Positions 36,015 to 47,219 of a stretch of 64,000 nt of DNA are shown piece by piece. Source of the DNA: Trochalopteron elliotii. Taxonomy: Eukaryota > Chordata > Aves > Passeriformes > Leiothrichidae. Below the pieces are notes generated by a model. It did no database searches and was not told where the DNA came from. It was given only the letters and a program-made list of their open reading frames with translations. The translations under genes and the position numbers were made by a program. The DNA lies in the NCBI GenBank assembly GCA_024734555.1, contig JANPWX010000008.1:7741933-7805932 (forward strand). The letters run 5' to 3'. The stretch's first letter is position 1; every line of letters starts with the position of its first letter.

Positions 36015-37160
36015 CGTGCCACCATTAATCATGCTATGAAAGCAATTACTACAAGTTTAGCTTCATTAACTTGGAATTTGAGAAAAGTCAAGGTTCTACG
36101 GGAGACCTCCAGTAGCCATCCCAAGGACATCCCACACTATCCACTTCCTCTTCGTATACATCCCCTCAGTCCAGCAAGAAACACAGTTATTTTATATTTT
36201 TAATGTACATACAGTAATTATCAGCAAGGAAACAAAACTGCAGGTCAGACTTGAAGTGACAACACATTACCTCAGCAGTTGCCTTGTTTTATGGACAATA
36301 CTGAAAGAACCACAAAATAAAAAACAATGCAATTCTGGATCACACAGTGGCTAGTTTTATTTTCAGTCTAATAAAACCATCAAAATTTGTGAAGACTATT
36401 CCTCAGTCTTCATAGCCTACATATGTAAAAATCATTATTTATATATATGACAATTGATTTAATAAATCAAACTTTCTTGCTCTTAAGTTAGATGATTTCA
36501 CAATTTATTTAAGATCCTAAAAAATGTTTTTGGATAGTCTAGTCTATATTTCCAAAGGAGACAATTTTTAGGTTGTAAAATGACATCAACTCATTCAAGT
36601 CTGAATGGAATTTTAATTTTTTCTAAAAATAACACCAAAACTTCTGAATACACTTAAAAAAAAAAATCCAAACACACACAACGACCAAAGAGGAGTAAGT
36701 AATCCCTGTAGAGACAAATTAGTTTTGCACAGCTGTGCAAAGGACTCATATAAAACAGAAACTTGTTCAACCAGTAACTGCAAAAATAACTGCAAAATTC
36801 CATATATTTATGTCCACACTTCATTGTCTTGACAAATCATACCTTTCGACATTGAGCCCACTCATTGAAATTATGTTTTAGCACTGTTATAGAGAGAGAA
36901 AAAATGTTATTGGGCAATTGCTGTACTGTCTTCCTAAGGGAATAACTATGAACATTTTTTTACCTCATATATATTCATCAGCTATAAAATACAATAATTT
37001 TTCAGCACTGACAATGGGACATTTGATCATAATCAATAACAATAATGTTCTCTCAAGCAACATTAGAGAGACATGAACTTTGCTGATGTTAACTCTCTTA
37101 GCACATTCAATTAACACTAAGTGCCACCTCACCTAGATTCCCAGTGCTAGGAGGAGGTCC
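36015..37160. other. Non-coding stretch
   Basis: AT-rich unique sequence; no feature recognised. Confidence 0.4.
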
Positions 37161-37168
37161 AGACTGAG

Positions 37169-37435
37169 ATGTACAAATGGAGACTTGACAATTGTGCAGT
37201 CAGTGCAATAACTGAGGAAAGGTGCACATTTTACTATGGGATTCAGCACAGGCCACTGGCAAGGAAGAAGGCATTAAAAGTGATGTTATGGAAAGTTAAA
37301 GGGCACAAACTAGGCGCACACCAGAGGGCAACAGTGTTTCCAGCAATTGAAGTGCCCGACGGCTGCCTTTGCAGTGAAAAAGCTTCGACGATGAGAGAAG
37401 GAGCAAGAGATGCTGACAAGAAGTGGTAAGCTTGC
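37169..37435 (+). other. GC-richer plus-strand ORF with good donor, possible transcript exon
   Basis: This segment is richer in G, C and CpG than its surroundings (GGCGCAC, CCCGACGG, TTCGACGATG). An 86-codon ORF from 37,169 ends at a TAA that overlaps the donor-like AAGTG|GTAAGC at 37,435. A good internal acceptor (GCTGCCTTTGCAG) at 37,374 would give a 61-nt exon 37,375-37,435. The predicted protein is basic and of no recognised family. A lncRNA or 5' untranslated exon is as likely as coding. Confidence 0.22.
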
Positions 37436-37770
37436 TCACAAATATATAAAAGCATTTAAATAAAGAAGTTGACCAGAAAGTGGTAACTCTGGATTCCCTG
37501 TCCCCAGAGCGTTTGTGTTTTACCAGCTAGGTTAAAAACAAACAAAAATTGCAAACAAAAATCCTACAAATCATTTTGAAGCAGGGATTACAAGATTTCC
37601 TGTAATCAGGCAACATTCTTATGTCCTGACATCTTACCAATCTAATCTAAAATCAGGTTAAAGTAAAAATATTTACTTTCAACATCCAAAATAGACTGAA
37701 GAGTTTAAAATATTTTGAAAAAGAGGGAAGTGCATAAATGAATGAAAATTTAGGGTTTGGTTATTTATAT

Positions 37771-37907
37771 TGAGATTGGAATCGGAATGCTGGTTAGAAA
37801 TATCTGCCTGTGTTCAGCTGTTTTGATCTTTTTTCTTCTTGAGATTGGAATCGGAATGCTGGTTAGAAATATCTGCCTGTGTTCAGCTGTTTTGATCTTT
37901 TTTCTTC
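37771..37907. repeat. Perfect 69-bp tandem duplication (two copies)
   Basis: The block beginning TGAGATTGGAATCGGAATGC is present at 37,771-37,838 and repeated without a mismatch at 37,840-37,907, a period of 69. The lack of any difference over 68 bases, in a region where other repeats are diverged, indicates a recent event or an assembly artefact. Confidence 0.95.
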
Positions 37908-38250
37908 CCCACATGCCCTAAAAATCTTCTAGCCTGCATGTCCTACATCCCTGTGGTGGATACCACAGAGGAAACACAGATCTAATTAACAAGATTTTAT
38001 AGTTATAATGTCTGGGGGGGGTTCTCCATAAACCCGAGCAGGTCTCTGTCCCCCTCTGTATAACTACTTACCTCAAATACATTCAGGCAAAGTTTCTGAC
38101 CCCCCTACTCCCTTCCCACCCTTCTTTGGGGCTGCAATAGTTCATTGTGACCAGCAGTTGCCTTCCCTGCTTGGCTGACCTTCGCTGGGCAAGCCCCTCA
38201 CCAGCTGGCCAAAGCTTCGACCTGAACACATCCATTCACCTACACTGCAC
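37908..38250. other. GC-richer unassigned block with inverted repeat
   Basis: Clearly richer in C and G than its flanks, with a G8 run near 38,015 and C-rich stretches. It includes CTGTGG-TGGATA-CCACAG, a perfect 6-bp-arm inverted repeat at 37,951-37,968. It could be an old LTR or other insertion, but I cannot place boundaries or a family and see no coding frame. Confidence 0.35.
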
Positions 38251-38271
38251 ATGAATTTATAATTGCATATG

Positions 38272-38410
38272 TTAATAAACTAATTTTCTGTAAGTATCTA
38301 CGAGAGATTTCTGTTCCTGTGTTGTGATGGATGACTGGCTCAGCCAATTACGATCAGACACAGTAGCAACATCAATCACTTCAGAAGGCAATGGGCCTGG
38401 GTGGATTGAC
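38272..38410 (-). CDS. Candidate exon, gene unknown
   Basis: After a good acceptor (AAATACATTTTGCAG) the minus strand is open to a TAA at 38,272. The peptide is polar and protein-like (HPGPLPSEVIDVATVSDRNW, then LSQSSITTQEQKSLVDTYRK). Its GC content is higher than the flanks. There is no good donor before the stop (only CTC|GTAGAT) and no AATAAA soon after it, so it may be a terminal exon, a broken exon or chance. Family not recognised. Confidence 0.25.
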
Positions 38411-38419
38411 CTGCAAAAT

Positions 38420-39565
38420 GTATTTTCAAGAGGTGCTTTAAAATGGCACATTATCAAGCAGGGGAGACCAAACATGTACTTCCCATGGCTTTGACAGAGC
38501 AGTACAATCCCTCTGCTTCTGGGAGTAAGATGAAATGTAGAAATGCATGAGAATGAGCTTTTACTGGAGAGCCCAAATATTAGTGAAAATTTGTTATTTG
38601 TGACATGATGACACAACAAAAGCTCAATTCTACAAAACAAGATAAAAACACATGGGAAATTTCTGTGAAGATATATATTCTGAAATCATAGATTTGAGTT
38701 CAGCAGGAGAATCAGAAACATAGAGGGAAAAAAGAGTTCTGTAATTGAATGACTTAGCATACAAACAATCAAACTCCCCCATTCTATTAAAAAAACCTTT
38801 AAAACAGCCTTAAAATTTCATTTCATGTAGCCAAGAAAGATTAATATAAACTAAAACTCACCTCAGAAATGTTCCTTTTGCTTAGTTAGTACCAAACTGA
38901 CTGTTCATAAACTGGGACTACAATGCTAAAAAGAATTAAACAACTTGAAGTACTTTGACAGAGAAGTACAAGTGATTTTTCTGAGTAGTCAGATATACGG
39001 GTTCTTTCCAGGAATACATGTCTATTCTGTTTTCTTGGCTAAAATCCAGCTTTCAATAGTGACAGTGTTCTCCTCCACAGTTTTAAAATTCCTCTGTAAT
39101 GCCTAAGGTAGTCTGTCCTACCACTGAGTGAGAAATGTCTGCATTTTAATGCCTGAAATCTCCTTACTCTACCATATATATTATGTAGAGAAATTAATCA
39201 GGTTCTGTAAAACTTTCACATAGAGCAATTATTCAATGCAGCATTTCTGAAAGGACCATAGATCTACCTCACACCTACTGCCCTTCACTCCTTTCCCAAG
39301 TTACTTTGCCCTACAAAATACTTTCCTGTTGCAGAATAAATCCACAAAAACTGGAGCTGAGGGAAGAAACTGTGGTGACCTCAAGACATACAAGAAAAAA
39401 AAGTCAACAAAACCCACCAAGAAAAGAAATTCCAAAGTCTGAGAAGGAATATATTATGTTCATGTCTTTTGCAGTAGGGGCATCAAGAAGTGATGAACAC
39501 CACCAAGAACAAAGAAGTTTTCATGTTAAAGAAACCAGTAAATTATTGCAATGATTATTCAAAAC
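38420..39565. other. Non-coding stretch
   Basis: Unique AT-rich sequence, no feature recognised. Confidence 0.4.
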
Positions 39566-39571
39566 CACGAG

Positions 39572-39717
39572 TCTTCTGCCTGTCAGAGTTCATGGAACGT
39601 GTGGCTGATGCTCTCAGTCATATAATTTATTTTATGTAGTGCTGTGAGCAGCAATTGGACTCAACAATCCTTATGGGCTCCTTCCAATTTGAGATATTCT
39701 GTCATTCTATAAAATCC
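39572..39717 (+). mobile_element. CR1 LINE, 3'-terminal fragment
   Basis: A plus-strand CR1 3' end. It shows CTGTCAGAGTTCATGGAACG, GATGCTCTCAGTCATATAATTT, the GCAATTGGACTCAACAATCC segment, TTATGGGCTCCTTCCAATTTGA, and the terminal GATATTCTGTCATTCTATAA with degraded ATTCTATG-type repeats. This matches a CR1 subtype with the TTGGACT...TTATGGG...CCTTCCAA tail. It is strongly 5'-truncated. Confidence 0.9.
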
Positions 39718-39719
39718 AG

Positions 39720-42235
39720 TGGATACGTTTATACATTCATAGCTTTAACCATTTCCTGAAATTTGTCTTTAAATTAATTTGCTTCCAATGTTAACTTCAT
39801 CATTATTATATATTGGTTCATGTCAGATACTTTAAATCAACATCTGACTGAAAATTCAACATTAAAATAATCAATAATATTTAAACTATTTACATGCCAG
39901 TGAAATTTGGATAGCAGTGTAGTTGAGCTCCTTCTGATTCTAAAGAGTCAGCCTGGAGCTTCTTGGCACTGGCAGAGCATAAACACTCACTCTGGAAGGA
40001 ATCTTCTTGTTCAGTTTGACAGTTTGTTACAGGTGATGACATTCAAATGACTAAAAGAAAAAATAATAATATTCATGATATGATGCTGATAGATGGTTAT
40101 GTGATTAGGATAGAAAAGGAAAAAAATTATCTGGGAAGGAAAAAAATCCATAAATGCTACTGAAAAAGACACATTTATTATTGCATAGGCTCCTTAATTT
40201 ATACACTGATTTTGTCCAGTCATTTTATAAATGTGTACTCTGTTAATATTTCTGGTGAATGTGAATTTTACTCTAATTATTCTTACATGAAGTATAGTTG
40301 TCAGGACCCCATAATCCAGAAAATAATATCAAATATTTTCAGTGTATACAAAATATCTTCACAATAACTTCCAGTAAAAGACATAGATGATACAGCCCCA
40401 CTTTTTGTACCAGATACTTCTATGTAAAATGCAAAATCAAAGTGCCTATTTGATTTATTATCCTCTTAGAACTACTACTAATGCTGAAACAAAATAATTT
40501 TGGTTATCATTACCGTGTGTCAATGTACAATATTGTTGCTGAAGAAACTCAAGTCATTGTCATAAAACTTCCATTATGTTAGAAATTTATTAGCAATGAC
40601 TGACTGAAGAAAAAGTAGCTCAATTTTTAGCAAACAACATAATTTACTTTAAAATACATTGAAAATATGACATCACCTTAAAGACTGGAGTTATTTTCCT
40701 TCATCTGTCATAGTTGATTATAGGCAATAAATTCCAGCCAAGCAAAGCTAGTGCTTTTATATATACTTACACTCTATGGCTACTGTGCATTTTTTAACTC
40801 ATCTCATCAGAAGATTGATTGGGAGACTGGGAAAGTGAGAGACTAACGTCCCCTGACTTCTGACATACAACCTGCATTTCTTCCCCCCCCCAAAATTCTT
40901 AGATTATTCTTAGTTCCATTCAGTTTGGCAGAAAAATCATGTCTTTTTAAGGTAACTGGTCTGATTTTCAAGTCAACAAGTATCTGATGGTCTTTTTCAA
41001 AACTTCATTTGAGGTGTGCTAGGAGAAAAAACACTTAAATTTGGGCAAATTATAACTTGGATACTTTGTGGCCTTTATCTGAAAGACAGAAAAAGACATA
41101 GCAGTCTGTCATTGGTAAACATAGATAAAAGGACATTATCCAGCTGTCATACAATATCATCATCATACAATATGCTTGTGACTGTTTTGGTTGGGATTTT
41201 TTAAGCCACTATAACTTTATTGTCTATCTGACCACACAGTGGACTCTCAGACTGTTCTTCCTTGAGAGTCACAAAGCCTGTTTTTAACAAGTTTCTGAAT
41301 TATGCCATTAGACCCTGGATCAATCCCCGTATGCTCTCATTCTTCTTGAAGTGGGTCACCAAATTTATATCCAGTATTAAGATTACTAAGGTTTGATCTC
41401 AAGCATATTAATGCAGAGTGCATAGAGAGGATCAAATTTCCACACCAAATTTTAGATGTAACTTCTTAGTTAAAAAAACAAACAAACAAACCAACCAACA
41501 AAAAAAAAAAAAAAACCACACCACAACCTCCCCCCAACCTTATAAAAAAACAAACAGAAAGACCACCATTCACTTCCATTAGCCTTTTTAACCAGAGTAT
41601 TTTTGTAAAAGTTACAAATGAACCTTAAGGAAGGGGTGTTTTTTGACTGGTTGGTTGGGTTTTGCGGAGAGATGGGTGAGGTTCTCTGTAGTGATGGACT
41701 ATGATTATGTTTTCCCCTGCAAAAACTGTCTTTCTGACAATAGCATTCTTTGCTCCTGGATGCTCAAATCAGCAGTTCTGCACTATGTATTGCACCTTAT
41801 AAAATGCAAATAATTTAATGAAATTTTAAAATACAGAAAAAGGCCATTAATTTTACACTTTCTTTGGAAATAACACTGAAGCATTAGGAAATAATGCAGA
41901 AACACAAAGAAAAGTTATCGTAAACCAATGCTAAGTATTTGTGAATAAAAATTGATTCAGAAAACTTCATACGGAACTTGGTTCAGGTAGTGTAAACATG
42001 AGGAAGAGAATATTCTTACAGTTGCCAGATTTGTTACAAAATAGTCTTGGAATGATTATGTTACATATTGGAATGATATATTTTTTAAAAAAATATGAGA
42101 AGAAAAAAGAGATATATAACCAGATATGTCTTTTTTGAGAAGATTTCAGATATTTCGCTATTTCACACCTATAAATTAGGAACTTAAATTTTAATGAAGG
42201 AATGGATTTGCCCAAAACACAGAAGTATCCAGAGC
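39720..42235. other. Non-coding stretch
   Basis: AT-rich unique sequence with one A/CA-rich simple repeat near 41.47 kb; no gene recognised. Confidence 0.4.
41472..41515. repeat. A-rich simple repeat with (CAAA)n and (CCAA)n
   Basis: A7, then CAAA and CCAA units, then A16, followed by CA- and C-rich sequence. It may be a decayed poly-A tail, but no retroposon body was recognised. Confidence 0.88.
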
Positions 42236-42237
42236 TC

Positions 42238-42342
42238 CTGCCCAGGCATACTCAAAAGACTGAAGTCTTTGAGTTGAAGTAGGTGATCACTGTAGGTCTC
42301 TTCCTACTGAAATATTCCAGACCGTTCTATTCTCCAAAGAAC
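42238..42342 (+). mobile_element. CR1 LINE, short 3'-terminal fragment
   Basis: About 100 bases of a plus-strand CR1 tail: GAGTTGAAGTAGGTGATCACTG, GGTCTCTTCCTACTGAAATA and the closing ACCGTTCTATTCTCC. It corresponds to the GGTTGAACTAGGTGATC...GGTCCCTTCCAACC...CATTCTATG end of several CR1 subfamilies. It is short and diverged. Confidence 0.7.
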
Positions 42343-43314
42343 TCAATAAAGCTCCACTGTGCCCAGACCATAAAAGATAAATATCCTTCTTTGTATCAAC
42401 CACTCAATTTATCAAAACTAAGAAAAGAGCATTTGAGACACCGCCTGATTTCAACTGCTGCTTCTTCTAAGTTGAGGGTAAAAGTACCAACTATTTCTGC
42501 CATTCAAGTTAAAATTACATCTAAGTCTGTAAAACTTAATTTAACCAAGCATCTCTGAAAATGTGACAATTTCCTTGGGGCTTTCAGTTTGTTTTCATAC
42601 ACCTATTTCCTATAGAGAAAAAACAATCAATTTTAAGACATTTAATGAAACAACATAGGGGTTTTTTTAACAGGGAATATTCAGATTTTAGTTAGCCCTG
42701 GTATAAAACTCACTTCAGAAAAAAAAAATTTGATACATTTTGTAAGTCATCAATAAGTAATCAATGGTTAGGACTCACTATTTTTTTTGAGGATAAAATT
42801 AACTTGCTGTCTACCACATGCTGGCCCTTTTTAGCTTCCATAAATAATTTAAAAAGTGTAATAGAAAGGTTGTAAAATTAAAAATGGACACCATCATTTT
42901 TCACAAATTCCATTCCTATAATTTCAGATTTCTAAGGTGATACTTTAATTTTCAGCTGCGTATTAATTATTCCATGGAACAAAATTAGCCTAAAATCTCC
43001 ACTGTAATTCCATATAATAGGAAGAAACATATTACAAATACAGTGTAGAATTACTGTAAATCCTTTTAATAGACCCATATGAAAAGAACAAAGGCTAAAA
43101 ATGTCACTTACTTTAGAAGAGATGCCATTGCTAGAGGTACAGCATTGGACAAGCTGTCAGAATAAGATAAATGGAGCTCAGTTGTACCATTAACCTGTGA
43201 CATTTTTGACAGTGCAAGGCTTTGCACTGTGAGAAAAGCAGAATATGTATCTTTTGACTTTTTTCCTCTCAGTTAGTAATAGAACTAAGAAAAAAGATGT
43301 AATGGTCTAAGGAG

Positions 43315-43329
43315 AAAAAAAAAAAAAAA
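43315..43329. repeat. Poly-A run (15 bases)
   Basis: Uninterrupted A15 followed by G and AAAA. Confidence 0.9.
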
Positions 43330-44965
43330 GAAAACCTGCTTTTTTCCAGCTCTCAAAAATGTAAAAGCTCAAATAAAGAGACCTATGTCTTCAGGATATA
43401 TGCAAATATATTCCCGATAACATATAGAAAAGGAAATTATACTAAGCAAATTAAGTAAGTCATATTAAAATTTAGAACACCATAACTAATCTTCCATAAA
43501 TTTTTACATTTTAAGAACAACAAATTATAAAAAATTCCATACTTCCAATTTGATTTCTACTTTAAGTAACCAGAAAGAGAAAAAGGAATGCAGCATTATT
43601 AAATGACAATCAGTATGCACGGGCAACACTCAATCATTATGTTAGGTTTTAGTTTAGGCCTTACAAATTCCAGCAGTTTTTCCTTAAGAATACAAGGTCT
43701 TACTGAAAATACAAAAAACAGTTCTACAAGTTTTTTTACAATTATTTTACAGTTAATGCATGCTAAGAAACAGGGAGATACATAATGAAAAAAAAATACA
43801 TTCTGTGCCTCAAAAATACTACTGTATAAAAAAAAATAAAGTGCTCTAAGTGCTTTACAGAAATCATTAATTCAATCTTGCACACTCAAACCTGCCATTT
43901 CTCTTGTGGAATAAATCTGGAGGCTGTCTGGCACTGAAACCCATGTAATCAGACTGCTTTCATTTAATTTTAGTACTTCACACCATTTTAAAACTGAAAC
44001 ACATTTCACACCAGAAGATTTAAAAATACATCTCATATTTTATTTTATCTTTGAAAATAGGAATCCAGTCTAGGTTCAAAAGATATGGAGAATTTTTATG
44101 ATTTTTTCTGTATCTCAACCAGAACATCTTCCAAAACACTATCAGATTATTCTGGGACTCACTTACTGGCATTTTAAGGCTAATGCAGGCCTTATTAACT
44201 ACTCTCTAATTATCTACACCACCATAATATTCTTGGAGGGGTAAGCAAACAAAAGCACTTTAGAAATAACAGGGGGAAAAAAATAGGAAAAAAAATTGGA
44301 AAAAACATTCTGAACCTTAATCCAGTCTTTGAACAGGACTATCTTCCCTATCTCTGTATGCCCAGGAAATTGCCCAGGAAAAGGTACCACAAGAGTGCAT
44401 AGGCATTTTTTCTTGTAGACAAAACATTCAACATTGGTCCCCTTTTGAGTAGTGCAAAAGTCCACAGTATTGCATTTTAGGAATCACATACTGTCTATAT
44501 ATTAATATAATAATTTAGTCTTATTTAAATCCTGAAAAAAAGATGGCTCCTTTTCCCAGATGAGCATCTGACAATACAAAAGATAGGCCAGATTTTTTCA
44601 AGACTAATCCTGACAAAGAGAAAAATACTAATATATCCTTATCCATAAGGCTGTCTACCTGAGCCTGTCTAGAAAATGTAACTACCTCAAAAATTATCCA
44701 AAAATTGGAATTGAGTCTGTACTGCAATACCATCCATTTTAAACCCTAGAATTAAAAATAGTACTTATATTTAAGTTAATCCATGATTATTGCAAAGAGA
44801 ATTTACCAGACGTGATAAAAAATGTCCCCAACATCTTTTTGCAAAATACAACATAGTTGACTTTTCCACAAGCAACTATCAGATACTAACACAAAAGAGG
44901 TTCTTTGCATTGAGAAATTCATCAGGTAGCATCTTTTTCTTTCCTCAATGTTTCTCTAAAGACTG

Positions 44966-45006
44966 CATTTAATGTTTTATTAAAGAATTCATTTAATGTT
45001 TTATTA
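44966..45006. repeat. 24-bp-period direct repeat
   Basis: CATTTAATGTTTTATTA occurs at 44,966 and at 44,990. Confidence 0.85.
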
Positions 45007-46444
45007 TTGCATTATACAACACTTTTTTTTGCTTTTGTCTCTATGAAAATGGGACCTTATTTTTTTCAAGAAATGTTCTTGTATTGACTGGCTACAAAAG
45101 ATTCTTACATCCCTTTAATCTGCAAAAAAGTCACAAACTGTCTGAAAAAAAATCCACATTAGTTTTCTTACTTCAGAAACATGATTTAGAGCACTACTAT
45201 ATTATCACACACCAAGTAATAAATTCTGGCAAAGACTTCATTCACTTGCAGAATGATGGCTCTTAGGAGAAACAAAACCCATGGGTTATGCAGAAGGAGC
45301 AGGACAAACCTATGACTTAAAATGATCTCACATTTTATGAAAACAGAAATCAGGTCAACATAAATAAAAGCTTTGCAGTGGAACCTTGAGATCTAGAAGA
45401 GTTCTTTTCTTTTTTTGAGTCAAATTGCAATTTTAAGTTATTTTAGCTTCAAATCAATGTCTTTCTGGTGGAAAATGAAGGACAGACAGAAGAATCTGAA
45501 AGGTATTTTTGGGAAGAGAAGTGTGCAGGAGAAATTTAACAGCATCTTCTTATGAACACATCTGTCCTGAGTGTCCCTCAAATTAATCCAATACCCTTTC
45601 TTTCAATGTTACAAATTATTGCTATGGAAATTTAAATAGTATCATTTTAGAATGATAAAATGATGTCACACAGCCAAAGATCTTCAGACAGGACCGAGTT
45701 GCAGAAGTTAGAAAATAATTTCATGCAAATCTGCTTCGCAATTAAAGAAAAAAAAAAAAGAAAGAAAAAAATAATAAAGGTCACCAACACAGACTAAAGT
45801 AAAAGAGCATCTACATCTCATGAATATTTTGAAAACACTTTTGCTTCCATGAGGTGGAACTAGAGCTAGCTGGAAACCCGTTGTATTTTAAATCACTCCA
45901 TACAGTGCCATTTTTCTACCAACTGACAGAGATATCCATGTTCTATCTGAATTTTATTATTTCATATTCACCCATACAAGCAGCAAATATAAAGGGAAAA
46001 TACTACATAAATGTTTTCACACTGTTTTCATCCTTACAGACATGAGCTTCACCCAAGTGCCTTACATCTTCCTTCTAGGAAAGAGTTTAAAGCATTCTTA
46101 TATTTTCCACTTCATTATCCCTTTGACTACATGACCTTTTGTGTTTTGGGATGTAACTGATCATGGGAAAAGTCAGCAGATTAATATTGCAAACAAATGA
46201 AAGTCAGCTTTCAAAAGATTAAATATTCCTCAACAAGGCATCCTAAAATGAGGCACAAAAGCAAAGCATATTTTCCTGAGTGCTTTGTACATAACGCTAT
46301 GTTGTGTCAAAATGGTAAAAATCTCTGAAGTCTTTCAATCTGAAAGCAATTGCCTTTTTTCTTCTACATTCCCCTCTACGCTTTAATAGGGGTGGAAAAA
46401 TATTTTTCAAGGAACAAGTTATGAATATTGAATGCAGCTCTTCT

Positions 46445-46599
46445 TTATCCTTTTGTTTCATGGTTCATTTTCATCAAAATGTGAAAGTTGGCATGGTACT
46501 GAGAAGCTGCAGACTTCCTTTCTTTAAAAGAAATTATTAAGTTCACCAGATGATACACCACTCCTTCCCTCATTGCTTTTCTCCTCTCTTGATTCAGGT
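46445..46599 (-). CDS. Weak candidate exon, gene unknown
   Basis: Minus-strand segment following ATTTCATTGTTTAG is open to a stop at 46,445. The start is charged and helical-looking (DLNQERRKAMREGVVYHLVN, then LIISFKERKSAAS). The best donor is CATCTG|GTGAAC, which is mediocre. The start phase (one base needed) fits the one-base overhang of the shortest version of the 55.0 kb candidate, but one in three random pairs would fit. Family not recognised. Confidence 0.18.
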
Positions 46600-46639
46600 C
46601 TAAACAATGAAATACATCAACTTCTTCCATCCTCAAAAA

Positions 46640-47040
46640 TTAAAAATAATAAATTATGAAAGTGACTTGGCTTTATCTTCCATTACAAAACAGCACAAAC
46701 TCATACTAAAAGAAAACCATTTGTTTTCCACGTTAAGATTTAGTTTTTTATTTACAAATTAATAAAATAAGTTTTTGAATTATTGTAGAGAAAAAAATCT
46801 CTTATCCATTAACTTCTTTCCAACTCCAGAATTTTCAACTATTTCCTAGACACAAGTTAAGAAGACTACATTTTACCTATACATGAAAATACTATATCGT
46901 CCTTTGGCCTTTTAGTCTAGGAAAAACACATTTGTTAAAAAGACAAATTCAGCAGTACAACAAACTGTCCAGAATACCTGAAAAGGTTTCACGAAACATT
47001 CTAATTGAAAAAATTCAGGAACAGTTTGTTTAAATTGTGC
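46640..47040. other. Non-coding spacer
   Basis: AT-rich unique sequence; nothing recognised. Confidence 0.4.
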
Positions 47041-47215
47041 TCATCTGACCCCCGTGCACATCAGACCCACACTCAAATTATGCTGGAGTTAATAAAGAAC
47101 GAGTCTTTGCTGTAACAAGGTCCAACTCCTTGTGAGGGTGCACCCCAAGGGGTGCAGCACTGAGAGCCCAATAAAAACCATTGTCTGCACAAAATACAGC
47201 AATGCTGTAAAAGTG
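47041..47215 (+). mobile_element. Possible LTR fragment (R-U5-like)
   Basis: A GC-richer insert in AT-rich DNA with AATAAAGAACGAGTCTTTGC followed by the GTAACAAGGTCCAACTCCTT segment, GTGAGGGTGCACCCCAAGGG and a second AATAAA. A polyadenylation signal followed by a CTCCTTGTGAGG-type segment is usual for the R-U5 part of avian retroviral LTRs. No TG...CA boundaries, target duplication or internal genes were found, so the call is tentative. Confidence 0.35.
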
Positions 47216-47219
47216 ATGC

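Larger units (their letters stand above)
42345..46440. other. Non-coding stretch
   Basis: AT-rich unique sequence with an A15 run at 43,315 and a 24-bp-period direct repeat near 44.97 kb. No gene or transposon was recognised. Confidence 0.4.
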
